This document shows positions 1 through 6,406 of a stretch of 10,852 nucleotides of DNA, piece after piece. This stretch comes from an uncultured Hyphomonadaceae bacterium (GTDB taxonomy: Bacteria; Pseudomonadota; Alphaproteobacteria; Caulobacterales; Hyphomonadaceae). A program made the translations under genes and the position numbers. How positions within the stretch are numbered: position 1 is the stretch's first letter; every line of letters begins with the position of its first letter. Location: contig CALLCD010000064.1 in assembly GCA_938049795.1 (NCBI GenBank), forward strand, positions 1 through 10,852. The letters are read 5' to 3'. The notes under the pieces were generated by a model. It was given only the letters and a program-made list of their open reading frames with translations. It had not been told where the DNA came from and ran no database searches.

Positions 1-7
1 CGTGAAA

Positions 8-196
8 TTAAGGTTCAAGGCCGAGCGTTTCCCAGATTTTTTTGGCTGGAATCATCTGCTCACGGTCTTCCGCCTGTTCGATGGATGCGCGGACTTTGGC
101 CGCTTTCCATGTTAGGAAATCGGAATCTGTCCGTTCACTCCCGAGCGGCGATGTGTGCTCGGCGATCGGGTCTGGTTTTGCGTCCGTTTTGTTCAT
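8..196 (-). CDS. Small putative type II antitoxin (stability-determinant/PaaA2-like)
   Basis: A 62-residue soluble protein with no signal peptide or membrane segment. The first 25 residues are polar and probably disordered. The rest carries a compact pattern: DFLTWKAAKVRASIEQA at residues 26-42, then an IPAKKIW segment ending in LGLEP. An aromatic residue followed by KV(R/Q)AS and a later IP motif recalls the short antitoxins called stability determinants, such as PaaA2, which bind ParE/RelE-type toxins and often repress their own promoter. This is a resemblance from memory, not a search result. The gene ends with TAA seven bases from the window edge, so any toxin gene would begin outside. 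The ATG at 194-196 has no clear Shine-Dalgarno sequence, and no better in-frame start is visible nearby. It lies 112 bases after the giant surface-protein gene and has its own inverted repeat upstream, which suggests separate control. It could also be an unrelated small regulator. Confidence 0.6.
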   Translation of the reverse strand: MNKTDAKPDPIAEHTSPLGSERTDSDFLTWKAAKVRASIEQAEDREQMIPAKKIWETLGLEP

Positions 197-227
197 GGGC
201 TTATGACTAGCACAGTTTCGGCCAAAA

Positions 228-248
228 TTGTGCGGAAAATTTGCACAA
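228..248 (-). promoter_or_regulatory. Perfect inverted repeat upstream of the putative antitoxin gene
   Basis: TTGTGC at 228-233 and GCACAA at 243-248 form a perfect 6-bp inverted repeat with a 9-base AT-rich spacer. The centre lies about 40 bases upstream of the ATG of the small gene, a plausible place for a dimeric autorepressor operator. On the minus strand the second arm is followed directly by TTTT (227-224), so the same bases could instead be a weak intrinsic terminator for the surface-protein gene that ends at 309. The stem is short and only half G/C, so neither role is certain. Apart from this element I see nothing clear in the 197-308 gap. Confidence 0.4.
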
Positions 249-308
249 GGTGTAAGGCACTCAAGCCGATAGATCGAACCTCAGCGCCCATGCGGTATGT
301 CGAGCCTG

Positions 309-3300
309 CTAATTCAGCGCATCAAAAATGTTCCAGGCGCTTTGGTCGAATTTGACGCGGAGGCGGAGGAAGAAGCCGGAGCGGTTGAGGCGTTCGAAGC
401 GTTCTTCGCGGACTTCGGAATAATTATAACCGAGGCCGACGAGGAAATTGTCGACGAGTTTGAAACTCATTTCGCCGCCGACGCCCCAGACGAGATTGTC
501 CAGTTCGCTGTCGCCGATCAGGCTGGCATTTAGGGCCAGATTGATGCGCTGGTGGACATCAAGTTCCGCGCCGCCCTGGGCGAGGAGCGTCGTCGAGCTT
601 TCGGTGAAGTTCTGGCCTTTGAAGCCGAATTGCTGTCCGGCAAGACGCCCGCGCCAGCGGACCAGTTTGCCCGGTTGCCATTCGCCGCCGACAGACCAGA
701 TGTGACGCTGTTCTTCGAAAGCGGGGCTGTCATCGACCTCGTATTCATACCAGGCGAGCGCATTGAGCCGGTTGTGGGCTTTGGGCCGGTAGGCTGCGCC
801 CGCTCGTAGCCGGTCACGCTCGCGGCGTTCGCCGCCGGATTCGGTCTGGGCGTAGCGATTGCGCGCGAGGAAGGTGATGTCTTTCCAGCGTTGTCCGGCG
901 CTGGTGGAGGCGAACCATGAGCGCTGTCCGCCCTCGCGTGCGGCATATTCAATGTCGCCATCGAGAATGCGGGACTGGTCTTCAGGCTCCCAGGTTGCGC
1001 CGAGGCTGATGGCGGTGTTGCGGCGGAACTGTTTGCCGATGGGCTGGACGTGTTCGACGCGGGTGCGCAGGCTCAGGCTTGGCGAGACGGACCATCCGGC
1101 GCTGAGCCCATTGGCAACGCCGCTGTCGAAGAAGCCCCTATTGGAGCGGTACTCGGAGAAGGCAGTGACGCGGTCGGTCCAGCGATACTCTCCACCAAGG
1201 CGCAGGGTGACATCATCATTAAACGTGTCGGCGAGGCCGAAGCTGCCAGAGCGCGAGCCGGAATATTCGCCCTGCGCATAGAGACGGGCTTTGGGCGAGA
1301 GGGCGTAGTCGGCGCCGAGGGCGAAGCGGGACTGGGTGCCGCTTGTGACTTCTTGCTCGGCTTCGAGGTCTACGGTGAGATTGGCGAGTTTTTTGGGTGA
1401 CCAGCCGACACCGGCGATAACGGTCAGCGCGTCTTCGCTTGCGCCGGAGGCATTGGTGTCGTCCACGAACCGGCTGCCGACCCGCACGCGCAATGTGTCG
1501 CTGATGACGGTTTCGTAGCGCCCGACAAGGCCGTAGCGTTCGGCGTCGCTGGTCTGGTCGGCGGTGTAGATGCCCTCACCTGTCAGCGTGCCCGGGCCTA
1601 AGCGGCGATTGGCGAAAATGCGCGCTTCATCGCGGCCGGCATTGACGCCTGCGCCCGGGGCATTGAAATCATTGGTCGTGGTGGCGAGGCGTGCGCCGAA
1701 TGCGCCTTTTTCGGTTTGCTGTTCATAGCTGAGGCGAAGGCCGGTGCCGTCGCGGTCTTGGGGGTCGATGGACTGGGCGGCTTCAAATTCGAGCCGTCCG
1801 GTCTGGCCGATATTGGCCGCAATATAGGCGGCGCGCACGGTTTGGTCGTCGGGGGAGCCTTGCGGGCCGTCGGAGGTGAGTTGGCGGTAGCCGACCGAGA
1901 GCCAGTCTGTCAGCGTGAGGCCCGCTTCGCCGCCAAAGAGCCAATAGTCTTCGCCATTGCCGGGGTCGGTTTCGAAAGTGACACGCACGGCGACCGGATT
2001 GAGATCGGCATCGCGTGAACCGATGGGGCGGTTGAAGATCAGCGTGCCGTTGAAGAAATCGAGCGTATAGTCGGAGAAGCGGCCAAGGCGTTCGGTCCGG
2101 ATGATGACATCGGGCTGGTCGCGGTCGCGGGTGATCAGCTCGACCGTTTCGGAGTTTTCGATGACATTGTTGACGTTGAGATTGTAGGGGCCGGAAATTC
2201 CGAGCGCGGGCAGTTCGACGATGATCTGGCCGGTATCGGTTTCGCCAGCATAGAGATCGACGCTGAACCGTCCGGCTTCGATGTGGGCTTTAGCGCCTTC
2301 GAGGGTGCGCTGGAATGTGCCAAGCTGGAGCGCCTGGGAGGCGGCGTCAAAGGCAACATCGCCGAACAGGACATAGGAGCTGCCATGTTCGATTTTGGCA
2401 AAGGTCTTGCCGCGCGAACGGGCGTCAAAGCCGCGTTCTGACTGATCGCCATAGACGGGGTAGAACTCGTCCGGCTCGACGCTGCGGAACAGGCCGCTGT
2501 CGGGATCACGGGCGCTGTCATGCCGGAAGGTCAGGAGGGAGTTTCCAAACAGGCGGCCTTTCAGGAAGACAGCGCCCTCGACACCTTCTTCGGTGTCTTC
2601 GAAGGGGGAGATTTCATCGCGGCCGAAAATGTCCGGCAGGCTGGAGGTGCCATTGGCGGCAATGCCGAGCGCGCCTTCGACGTAACCTACGGCAATCCGG
2701 TCGCCATCAATGGCGGGGGTGAAGCGGATTTTCGCTTCGCTGGGGCCGAACGGGGTTTCGATACGGATGGTCCGTGTGCCGACAAGATCGGACGGGCGCA
2801 GCATGATGTCGGCCTGTCCGTCCTCGATCAGCGTTTGGAGCCCCGGGGTCTGTTCGCTCGTATCGTTGACATCGAACCTGTCTTCGGTGGCATGCAAGGT
2901 GGCTTCGACGAGGGCGGCGGCGGGGCGGCCTTCGGCGTCTACAACTTGCAGGCGGATCGGGATCGGGCGGGACGGATCGGCAATGGCGGTGGCTGGCGCG
3001 AGGAACTGTACGCGGGCAGCTTCACCAGGGGCTGTGATGCGGACGGTCTCGACGCTTCTGGGGTTGCCAAACCCGTCGCGGCCGGTGAGCACAAATTCGT
3101 TCTCGCCCGCTTGCAATGGCAGCGCGACATATTCGAGCGTCTGATGGGTGCCGTTGGACATGCGCTGGCCGATGCGGTCTGCGCTGATGGGGGTGCCGTT
3201 GAGGGTGAGATCGAGGACGAGATTGTCCGGCGCTGTGGCGCGCACGGAGATGGTGCGCTGGATGATCTGGTCCTGATCGAACAGATCGGCGAAGTGGATG

Positions 3301-6119
3301 CCGTCCGGCGCATTGGCGAGCAATTCGGGCAAGTTCGAGGTGGCGGCGATGGGGCGCGCGGCCTCCGGGGGGGCTGCTGTGCCCTTTGCGGGCGTGACCG
3401 ATGCGAGATTGGCGGTTTCAGGGGCACTGGCGTGGCGGGTTTCGATGCCGCGGCTGACTTGATCGAAGGCGACGGCCTGGGCGGAAGGGCCTTGGGCCGC
3501 GCGGGCAGGTCCGGCGGATGGGTCGGTTGCGAAATGTGCGTTTAAGGCTTCAAGCCGTGCGCGGATATTGGCGAGGACATCTTCTCCGCAACCCGAAACA
3601 GCGAAGTTCTCGGTGCGGACCTCCCCTGCGCGCAGCGGGACAAAGCGTGAGCCGCCGCGTCCGGCGTCAAGCGTGCGGGTCGTTGCAACATGGGTGCCCG
3701 CTGGCAAGCTTCGCTCGCGAATGTCGAGCACATGGGTGCGCGGATCAAGCTGGGAGAGAGAGAAGCGGCCCGCGCCATCGGTGATGACGGAGAGGCCTTC
3801 CTGGGTGTGGAGCTGAATGCCGGGGATGCCCGGCTCGTTCGGTCCGTTTTGTAAGCCATTGGCATCGCAATCGAGGAAGACTTTGCCGAGGATGACGCCT
3901 TCGCGCGAGAAGACGCCATTATCATTGTTAAGGACCACGGTGACGGAGTCGGTGTTGGAGGTGACCTCTGCGCCAAAGCCGACGAGATCTCCGGCGGCGA
4001 CGGCGCGGTTGGTTTTGTCGCCCCGGCCCGCTGTGGGCAGGACGCGGGCGGCATAGGTGACGCTGACTTTCTCGTTGGGCTGGAGCAGGCCGAGGGGGAA
4101 GACGAATTGGCCGAGTGCGTTCAGAGCCGGATCAGCCAATGGGCCACCCTCGAGCAGGACGGAGCCCCCGATCAGGTCAACACCGCGCGGCAGGTCATTG
4201 TAAATCTCGGTTTGCTGGACGGCAATCGGGGATGTGTTCTGGACTTCGATTGTGTACTGGATGACATCCCCAAGCTGGACCTCGCGGCGGTCAGCGGAAA
4301 TGGCAAGCCGCAGCGCGCCATCCAAATTTGGGTCCACGGGGACGTCTACGGTGAGCGTGCTTGTCGAGGCGATTGTAAAGGGTTCGGCATAGGAGGCGTC
4401 GGCGAGGACATTGCGGCCAAAGCCGACAAAGCTTGTCCGGCCCGAGGGGGCTTGCAGGTCGCCTTGCGGGGTGACGCGGATAGAGTGGACACCTTCAAGC
4501 TCTGGCCGGATTTCGTAGAAGCCTTCGGCATCGGTGACGGTTTCGTCCAGGGTGAAGCCAAATTGATCGAGCAGTTCGACCCGTGCACCCGGGACGGGTT
4601 CATTGGTTGAGGACAGGAAGACGGCGCCTGCGGGGGAGAGCGCGAGACCGCCGGAGAGGTTCGGGTCGCATTCGACGCTGGCCTCTATGGTCGAGCGGCG
4701 CGCACCTTGCAAGATGCCGTCATTTTCAAGCACGCTTGTGTCGTCTGCGACGGGCACATCGGACAGGCGGAAAATGCCGGAGTTCGGGGCGGTTTCGGTG
4801 GCGGTGTAGGTTTCAAGGTCGCCGCTTGGCGTGGTGATCAGGGTGACTTGCGCCTGGTCGATCTCGGCGGAGAGATTACATGCGCCCGAGGAGACTTCGA
4901 CAAAGACCAGCTCGTCGAAGGCGGTTTCGGAGATCGGGTCTGCGAAATCATCACGGCCGAAGAAGACGATGTCTCCGCCCTCCCCGTCAATCGGTGTGCT
5001 GACAAGATTGGAACTGGTCAGGAGAGATGATTCGGTTGGGCTGGGCAGGAAAAACTCGGCCTCATTGGTGATGGAGAGGCCGCCCGTATGTTCGCCAATT
5101 TCGACGGTGAACTGCATGTCAATCGAGGTCGAGGCGGGCAGCGGGACGGTGGAGACAAAGCCGATGGCGTCGATCTCGGTTGGATTTGTCGGTTCGGTGC
5201 GGGTCCAGTTTTCGGGGGCATCGCCGCGCCGGTGGAAGACGGGATCGAAATTGACCGCATCAACAATGCGTTTGAAGTCCGTGTTGACGGGGATGTTGTC
5301 GCGCACGAACAGCAGGGGCTGCTCAACACCGTCAAGCCGTAGGGGCAGGCCGTCAAAATCGGTCGAAGGCAGGATCGGGTCGTCGGAATTGTTGCGCAGG
5401 TTCAACGTATAGGTGATCTCGCCACCGCTCTGGTTTTCGGTGACGCTGGTGGATTTTTGCAGGCTTGCGACGCGGTCTGTGACAATGACGGTGCCGCGTG
5501 CGCCGAGCGGCTCGACGCTAGCCTCACTGGGAGGTCCTGCGACAATTGCTGCGGCGGCCTGCCCGCTGAAAGATGAGGCTGCCCCTATGATGGAGGCTTG
5601 CAGATTGCCAAAGGCCAGACTGTCCGCTTGCGCGGTGTCAGGGACACGGACATCGACAAGGATGCCGGCCTGCTGGTCAATGTCGATGTCGATCTGGGTG
5701 GTGGTTGTCAGCCGCTCGTCGCCAGCATCAATTTTGCCATTTTCATTGCGATCGACATAGGCCAGGGCGCGGGAGAAGTCATAGGTGCCGCCAAAGTCGC
5801 CGAAATCGGCTATGACCGAGACAGGGACATTGCCAGTGTTCTCGATCTGGAAGGCGAACAGGGCATTGTCGCCGGGCGCGCGGACAAAGGTCTGGTCGGT
5901 GGAAATGGCGATGGCGGGCACGTCGCCGATCCGCGTCAGGACGCTGTTGCTCTGGACGGTTTCGGTCAAGCCGAGGCGTGTGTTCAGATAGGTGACGGAG
6001 GCGACGTTCGCGATGTCGGTGCCGCTGGCGGGCGGCTTTGCCTGGCTCGAGGGCGCAGACAGGCCGGCGGCGAGCGCCAGACCTGTGGCGCGCAAGGCGG
6101 GGCTGATTTTCTGTGACAT
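309..6119 (-). CDS. Giant surface protein: DUF11/SdrD-B-like modules fused to a C-terminal outer-membrane beta-barrel
   Basis: A 1936-residue exported protein. Residues 1-27 look like a Sec signal peptide (cleavage near SQA-K). A short motif with VASVTYLN and TVQSN follows (33-64). Then come two DUF11-like Ig modules (about 70-200 and 210-375), the first with a Ca-loop-like DRNENGKID. Next are a module with ETAPNSGIF (380-490), a carboxypeptidase-regulatory-like fold (492-590), a classic DUF11 (600-730) and an SdrD-B-like module starting VFLDCDANG (741-845). A low-complexity linker (847-945) leads to two Ig-like modules (950-1135). From about 1141 to the end the pattern is alternating amphipathic beta strands with many aromatic and Arg/Glu pairs, as in an outer-membrane barrel. 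A well-ordered part at 1306-1384 includes RDRDQPD, DFFNGTLIF and LNPVAVRV. The strand GFFLRLRVKF (1915-1924) resembles a BAM recognition signal but is followed by 12 more residues. GGAG at 6128-6131 lies 8 bases before the ATG. Probably the outer-membrane anchor or conduit of the three-gene set; function unknown. Confidence 0.85.
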   Translation of the reverse strand: MSQKISPALRATGLALAAGLSAPSSQAKPPASGTDIANVASVTYLNTRLGLTETVQSNSVLTRIGDVPAIAISTDQTFVRAPGDNALFAFQIENTGNVPVSVIADFGDFGGTYDFSRALAYVDRNENGKIDAGDERLTTTTQIDIDIDQQAGILVDVRVPDTAQADSLAFGNLQASIIGAASSFSGQAAAAIVAGPPSEASVEPLGARGTVIVTDRVASLQKSTSVTENQSGGEITYTLNLRNNSDDPILPSTDFDGLPLRLDGVEQPLLFVRDNIPVNTDFKRIVDAVNFDPVFHRRGDAPENWTRTEPTNPTEIDAIGFVSTVPLPASTSIDMQFTVEIGEHTGGLSITNEAEFFLPSPTESSLLTSSNLVSTPIDGEGGDIVFFGRDDFADPISETAFDELVFVEVSSGACNLSAEIDQAQVTLITTPSGDLETYTATETAPNSGIFRLSDVPVADDTSVLENDGILQGARRSTIEASVECDPNLSGGLALSPAGAVFLSSTNEPVPGARVELLDQFGFTLDETVTDAEGFYEIRPELEGVHSIRVTPQGDLQAPSGRTSFVGFGRNVLADASYAEPFTIASTSTLTVDVPVDPNLDGALRLAISADRREVQLGDVIQYTIEVQNTSPIAVQQTEIYNDLPRGVDLIGGSVLLEGGPLADPALNALGQFVFPLGLLQPNEKVSVTYAARVLPTAGRGDKTNRAVAAGDLVGFGAEVTSNTDSVTVVLNNDNGVFSREGVILGKVFLDCDANGLQNGPNEPGIPGIQLHTQEGLSVITDGAGRFSLSQLDPRTHVLDIRERSLPAGTHVATTRTLDAGRGGSRFVPLRAGEVRTENFAVSGCGEDVLANIRARLEALNAHFATDPSAGPARAAQGPSAQAVAFDQVSRGIETRHASAPETANLASVTPAKGTAAPPEAARPIAATSNLPELLANAPDGIHFADLFDQDQIIQRTISVRATAPDNLVLDLTLNGTPISADRIGQRMSNGTHQTLEYVALPLQAGENEFVLTGRDGFGNPRSVETVRITAPGEAARVQFLAPATAIADPSRPIPIRLQVVDAEGRPAAALVEATLHATEDRFDVNDTSEQTPGLQTLIEDGQADIMLRPSDLVGTRTIRIETPFGPSEAKIRFTPAIDGDRIAVGYVEGALGIAANGTSSLPDIFGRDEISPFEDTEEGVEGAVFLKGRLFGNSLLTFRHDSARDPDSGLFRSVEPDEFYPVYGDQSERGFDARSRGKTFAKIEHGSSYVLFGDVAFDAASQALQLGTFQRTLEGAKAHIEAGRFSVDLYAGETDTGQIIVELPALGISGPYNLNVNNVIENSETVELITRDRDQPDVIIRTERLGRFSDYTLDFFNGTLIFNRPIGSRDADLNPVAVRVTFETDPGNGEDYWLFGGEAGLTLTDWLSVGYRQLTSDGPQGSPDDQTVRAAYIAANIGQTGRLEFEAAQSIDPQDRDGTGLRLSYEQQTEKGAFGARLATTTNDFNAPGAGVNAGRDEARIFANRRLGPGTLTGEGIYTADQTSDAERYGLVGRYETVISDTLRVRVGSRFVDDTNASGASEDALTVIAGVGWSPKKLANLTVDLEAEQEVTSGTQSRFALGADYALSPKARLYAQGEYSGSRSGSFGLADTFNDDVTLRLGGEYRWTDRVTAFSEYRSNRGFFDSGVANGLSAGWSVSPSLSLRTRVEHVQPIGKQFRRNTAISLGATWEPEDQSRILDGDIEYAAREGGQRSWFASTSAGQRWKDITFLARNRYAQTESGGERRERDRLRAGAAYRPKAHNRLNALAWYEYEVDDSPAFEEQRHIWSVGGEWQPGKLVRWRGRLAGQQFGFKGQNFTESSTTLLAQGGAELDVHQRINLALNASLIGDSELDNLVWGVGGEMSFKLVDNFLVGLGYNYSEVREERFERLNRSGFFLRLRVKFDQSAWNIFDALN

Positions 6120-6158
6120 GAGGCGAACTCCATTGGGACTCTACAAACGGGATATTGT

Positions 6159-6197
6159 GTGGGTGCGGTCTGCAAGGGCGGTAGAAACCGCACCCAC
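6159..6197 (-). repeat. Hairpin 1 (paralogue of hairpin 4)
   Basis: Arms GTGGGTGCGGT (6159-6169) and ACCGCACCCAC (6187-6197) are perfectly complementary over 11 bp, with a 17-base loop. On the minus strand the loop contains TTCTACCGCCCTTGC, closely matching the loop of hairpin 4. The first arm on the transcript can also pair with the ACCGC inside the loop (GCGGT-TTCT-ACCGC), so two mutually exclusive folds exist. It is the hairpin nearest to the start of the giant gene. Confidence 0.75.
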
Positions 6198-6200
6198 CAG

Positions 6201-6248
6201 GAACAGATCAATCAGCCAGTTGGTGCCGTTAGGCCGGTTGATCTGTTC
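6201..6248 (-). repeat. Hairpin 2 (long stem)
   Basis: Arms GAACAGATCAA (6201-6211) and TTGATCTGTTC (6238-6248) are perfectly complementary over 11 bp. After one C/A mismatch the stem continues for about five more pairs, including one G-U on the transcript, leaving a loop of about 14 bases. Its sequence is unrelated to the neighbouring hairpins. It sits 3 bases from hairpin 1 and 9 bases from hairpin 3. Confidence 0.7.
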
Positions 6249-6257
6249 TTGTGTCGG

Positions 6258-6285
6258 GGCTCGGGCAAATGAGTTTGCCAAAGCC
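6258..6285 (-). repeat. Hairpin 3 (short, tetraloop)
   Basis: GGCAAA (6264-6269) and TTTGCC (6274-6279) form a perfect 6-bp stem with a 4-base loop, CTCA on the transcript. Beyond a 2x2 internal loop, GGCT (6258-6261) and AGCC (6282-6285) add four more pairs. It is the most compact of the five. Confidence 0.65.
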
Positions 6286-6294
6286 GATCATAGT

Positions 6295-6336
6295 CTGGTG
6301 GGCGCAATCGTAAGGGCGGAGAAATGCGCCCACCAG
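6295..6336 (-). repeat. Hairpin 4 (paralogue of hairpin 1)
   Basis: Arms CTGGTGGGCGCA (6295-6306) and TGCGCCCACCAG (6325-6336) are perfectly complementary over 12 bp. The 18-base loop reads, on the transcript, TTTCTCCGCCCTTACGAT. Aligned with hairpin 1, the flanking CTGGTGGG and the loop core CCGCCCTT are identical, while two stem pairs differ in a compensated way (C-G against T-A, A-T against G-C). As in hairpin 1, the first arm can pair instead with CGCCC in the loop. Confidence 0.75.
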
Positions 6337-6337
6337 T

Positions 6338-6363
6338 TTCAAGTCCGGAGAGTGGGACTTGAA
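6338..6363 (-). repeat. Hairpin 5 (nearest the upstream stop codon)
   Basis: Arms TTCAAGTCC (6338-6346) and GGACTTGAA (6355-6363) are perfectly complementary over 9 bp around an 8-base loop, CACTCTCC on the transcript. It begins 43 bases after the TAA of the 935-aa gene and is separated from hairpin 4 by a single base. Its position suits protection of the upstream message 3' end, but no T-run follows, so it is unlikely to terminate transcription alone. Confidence 0.7.
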
Positions 6364-6406
6364 TTTCGTCAGGAGAGGGATGATCTGGTCGCCCCTCCCC
6401 CGAGGC

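Larger units (their letters stand above)
6120..6406 (-). other. Structured spacer between the two large genes: run of five hairpins
   Basis: This 287-base gap contains no plausible gene. On the transcript strand it begins with 43 bases after the TAA of the upstream gene, including a G-rich stretch that can pair imperfectly with CCCTCTCC (near 6372-6379). It then holds five hairpins almost end to end from 6363 to 6159, and ends with a 39-base leader carrying the Shine-Dalgarno GGAG of the giant gene. Gaps between successive hairpins are only 1 to 9 bases. None is followed by a run of T on either strand. They probably fold within an mRNA that spans both genes, or in a processed RNA. Possible roles are protection of the upstream message from 3' exonucleases, lowering or timing expression of the giant gene, or binding a protein. 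I do not recognise a known RNA family. Confidence 0.6.

Noticed and set aside
2520..3545. A 341-codon open frame on the plus strand, antisense to the giant gene
   Set aside because: It lies wholly inside the minus-strand gene in the pattern usual for GC-rich codon bias, with Gly/Ala/Asp/Arg-rich sequence and no recognisable motif or ribosome site.
6159..6363. The hairpins as intrinsic terminators, CRISPR repeats or integron attC sites
   Set aside because: No T-run follows any stem on either strand. Hairpins 2, 3 and 5 are unrelated to each other and there is no regular repeat-spacer layout. No attC core sites or cassette genes are present.
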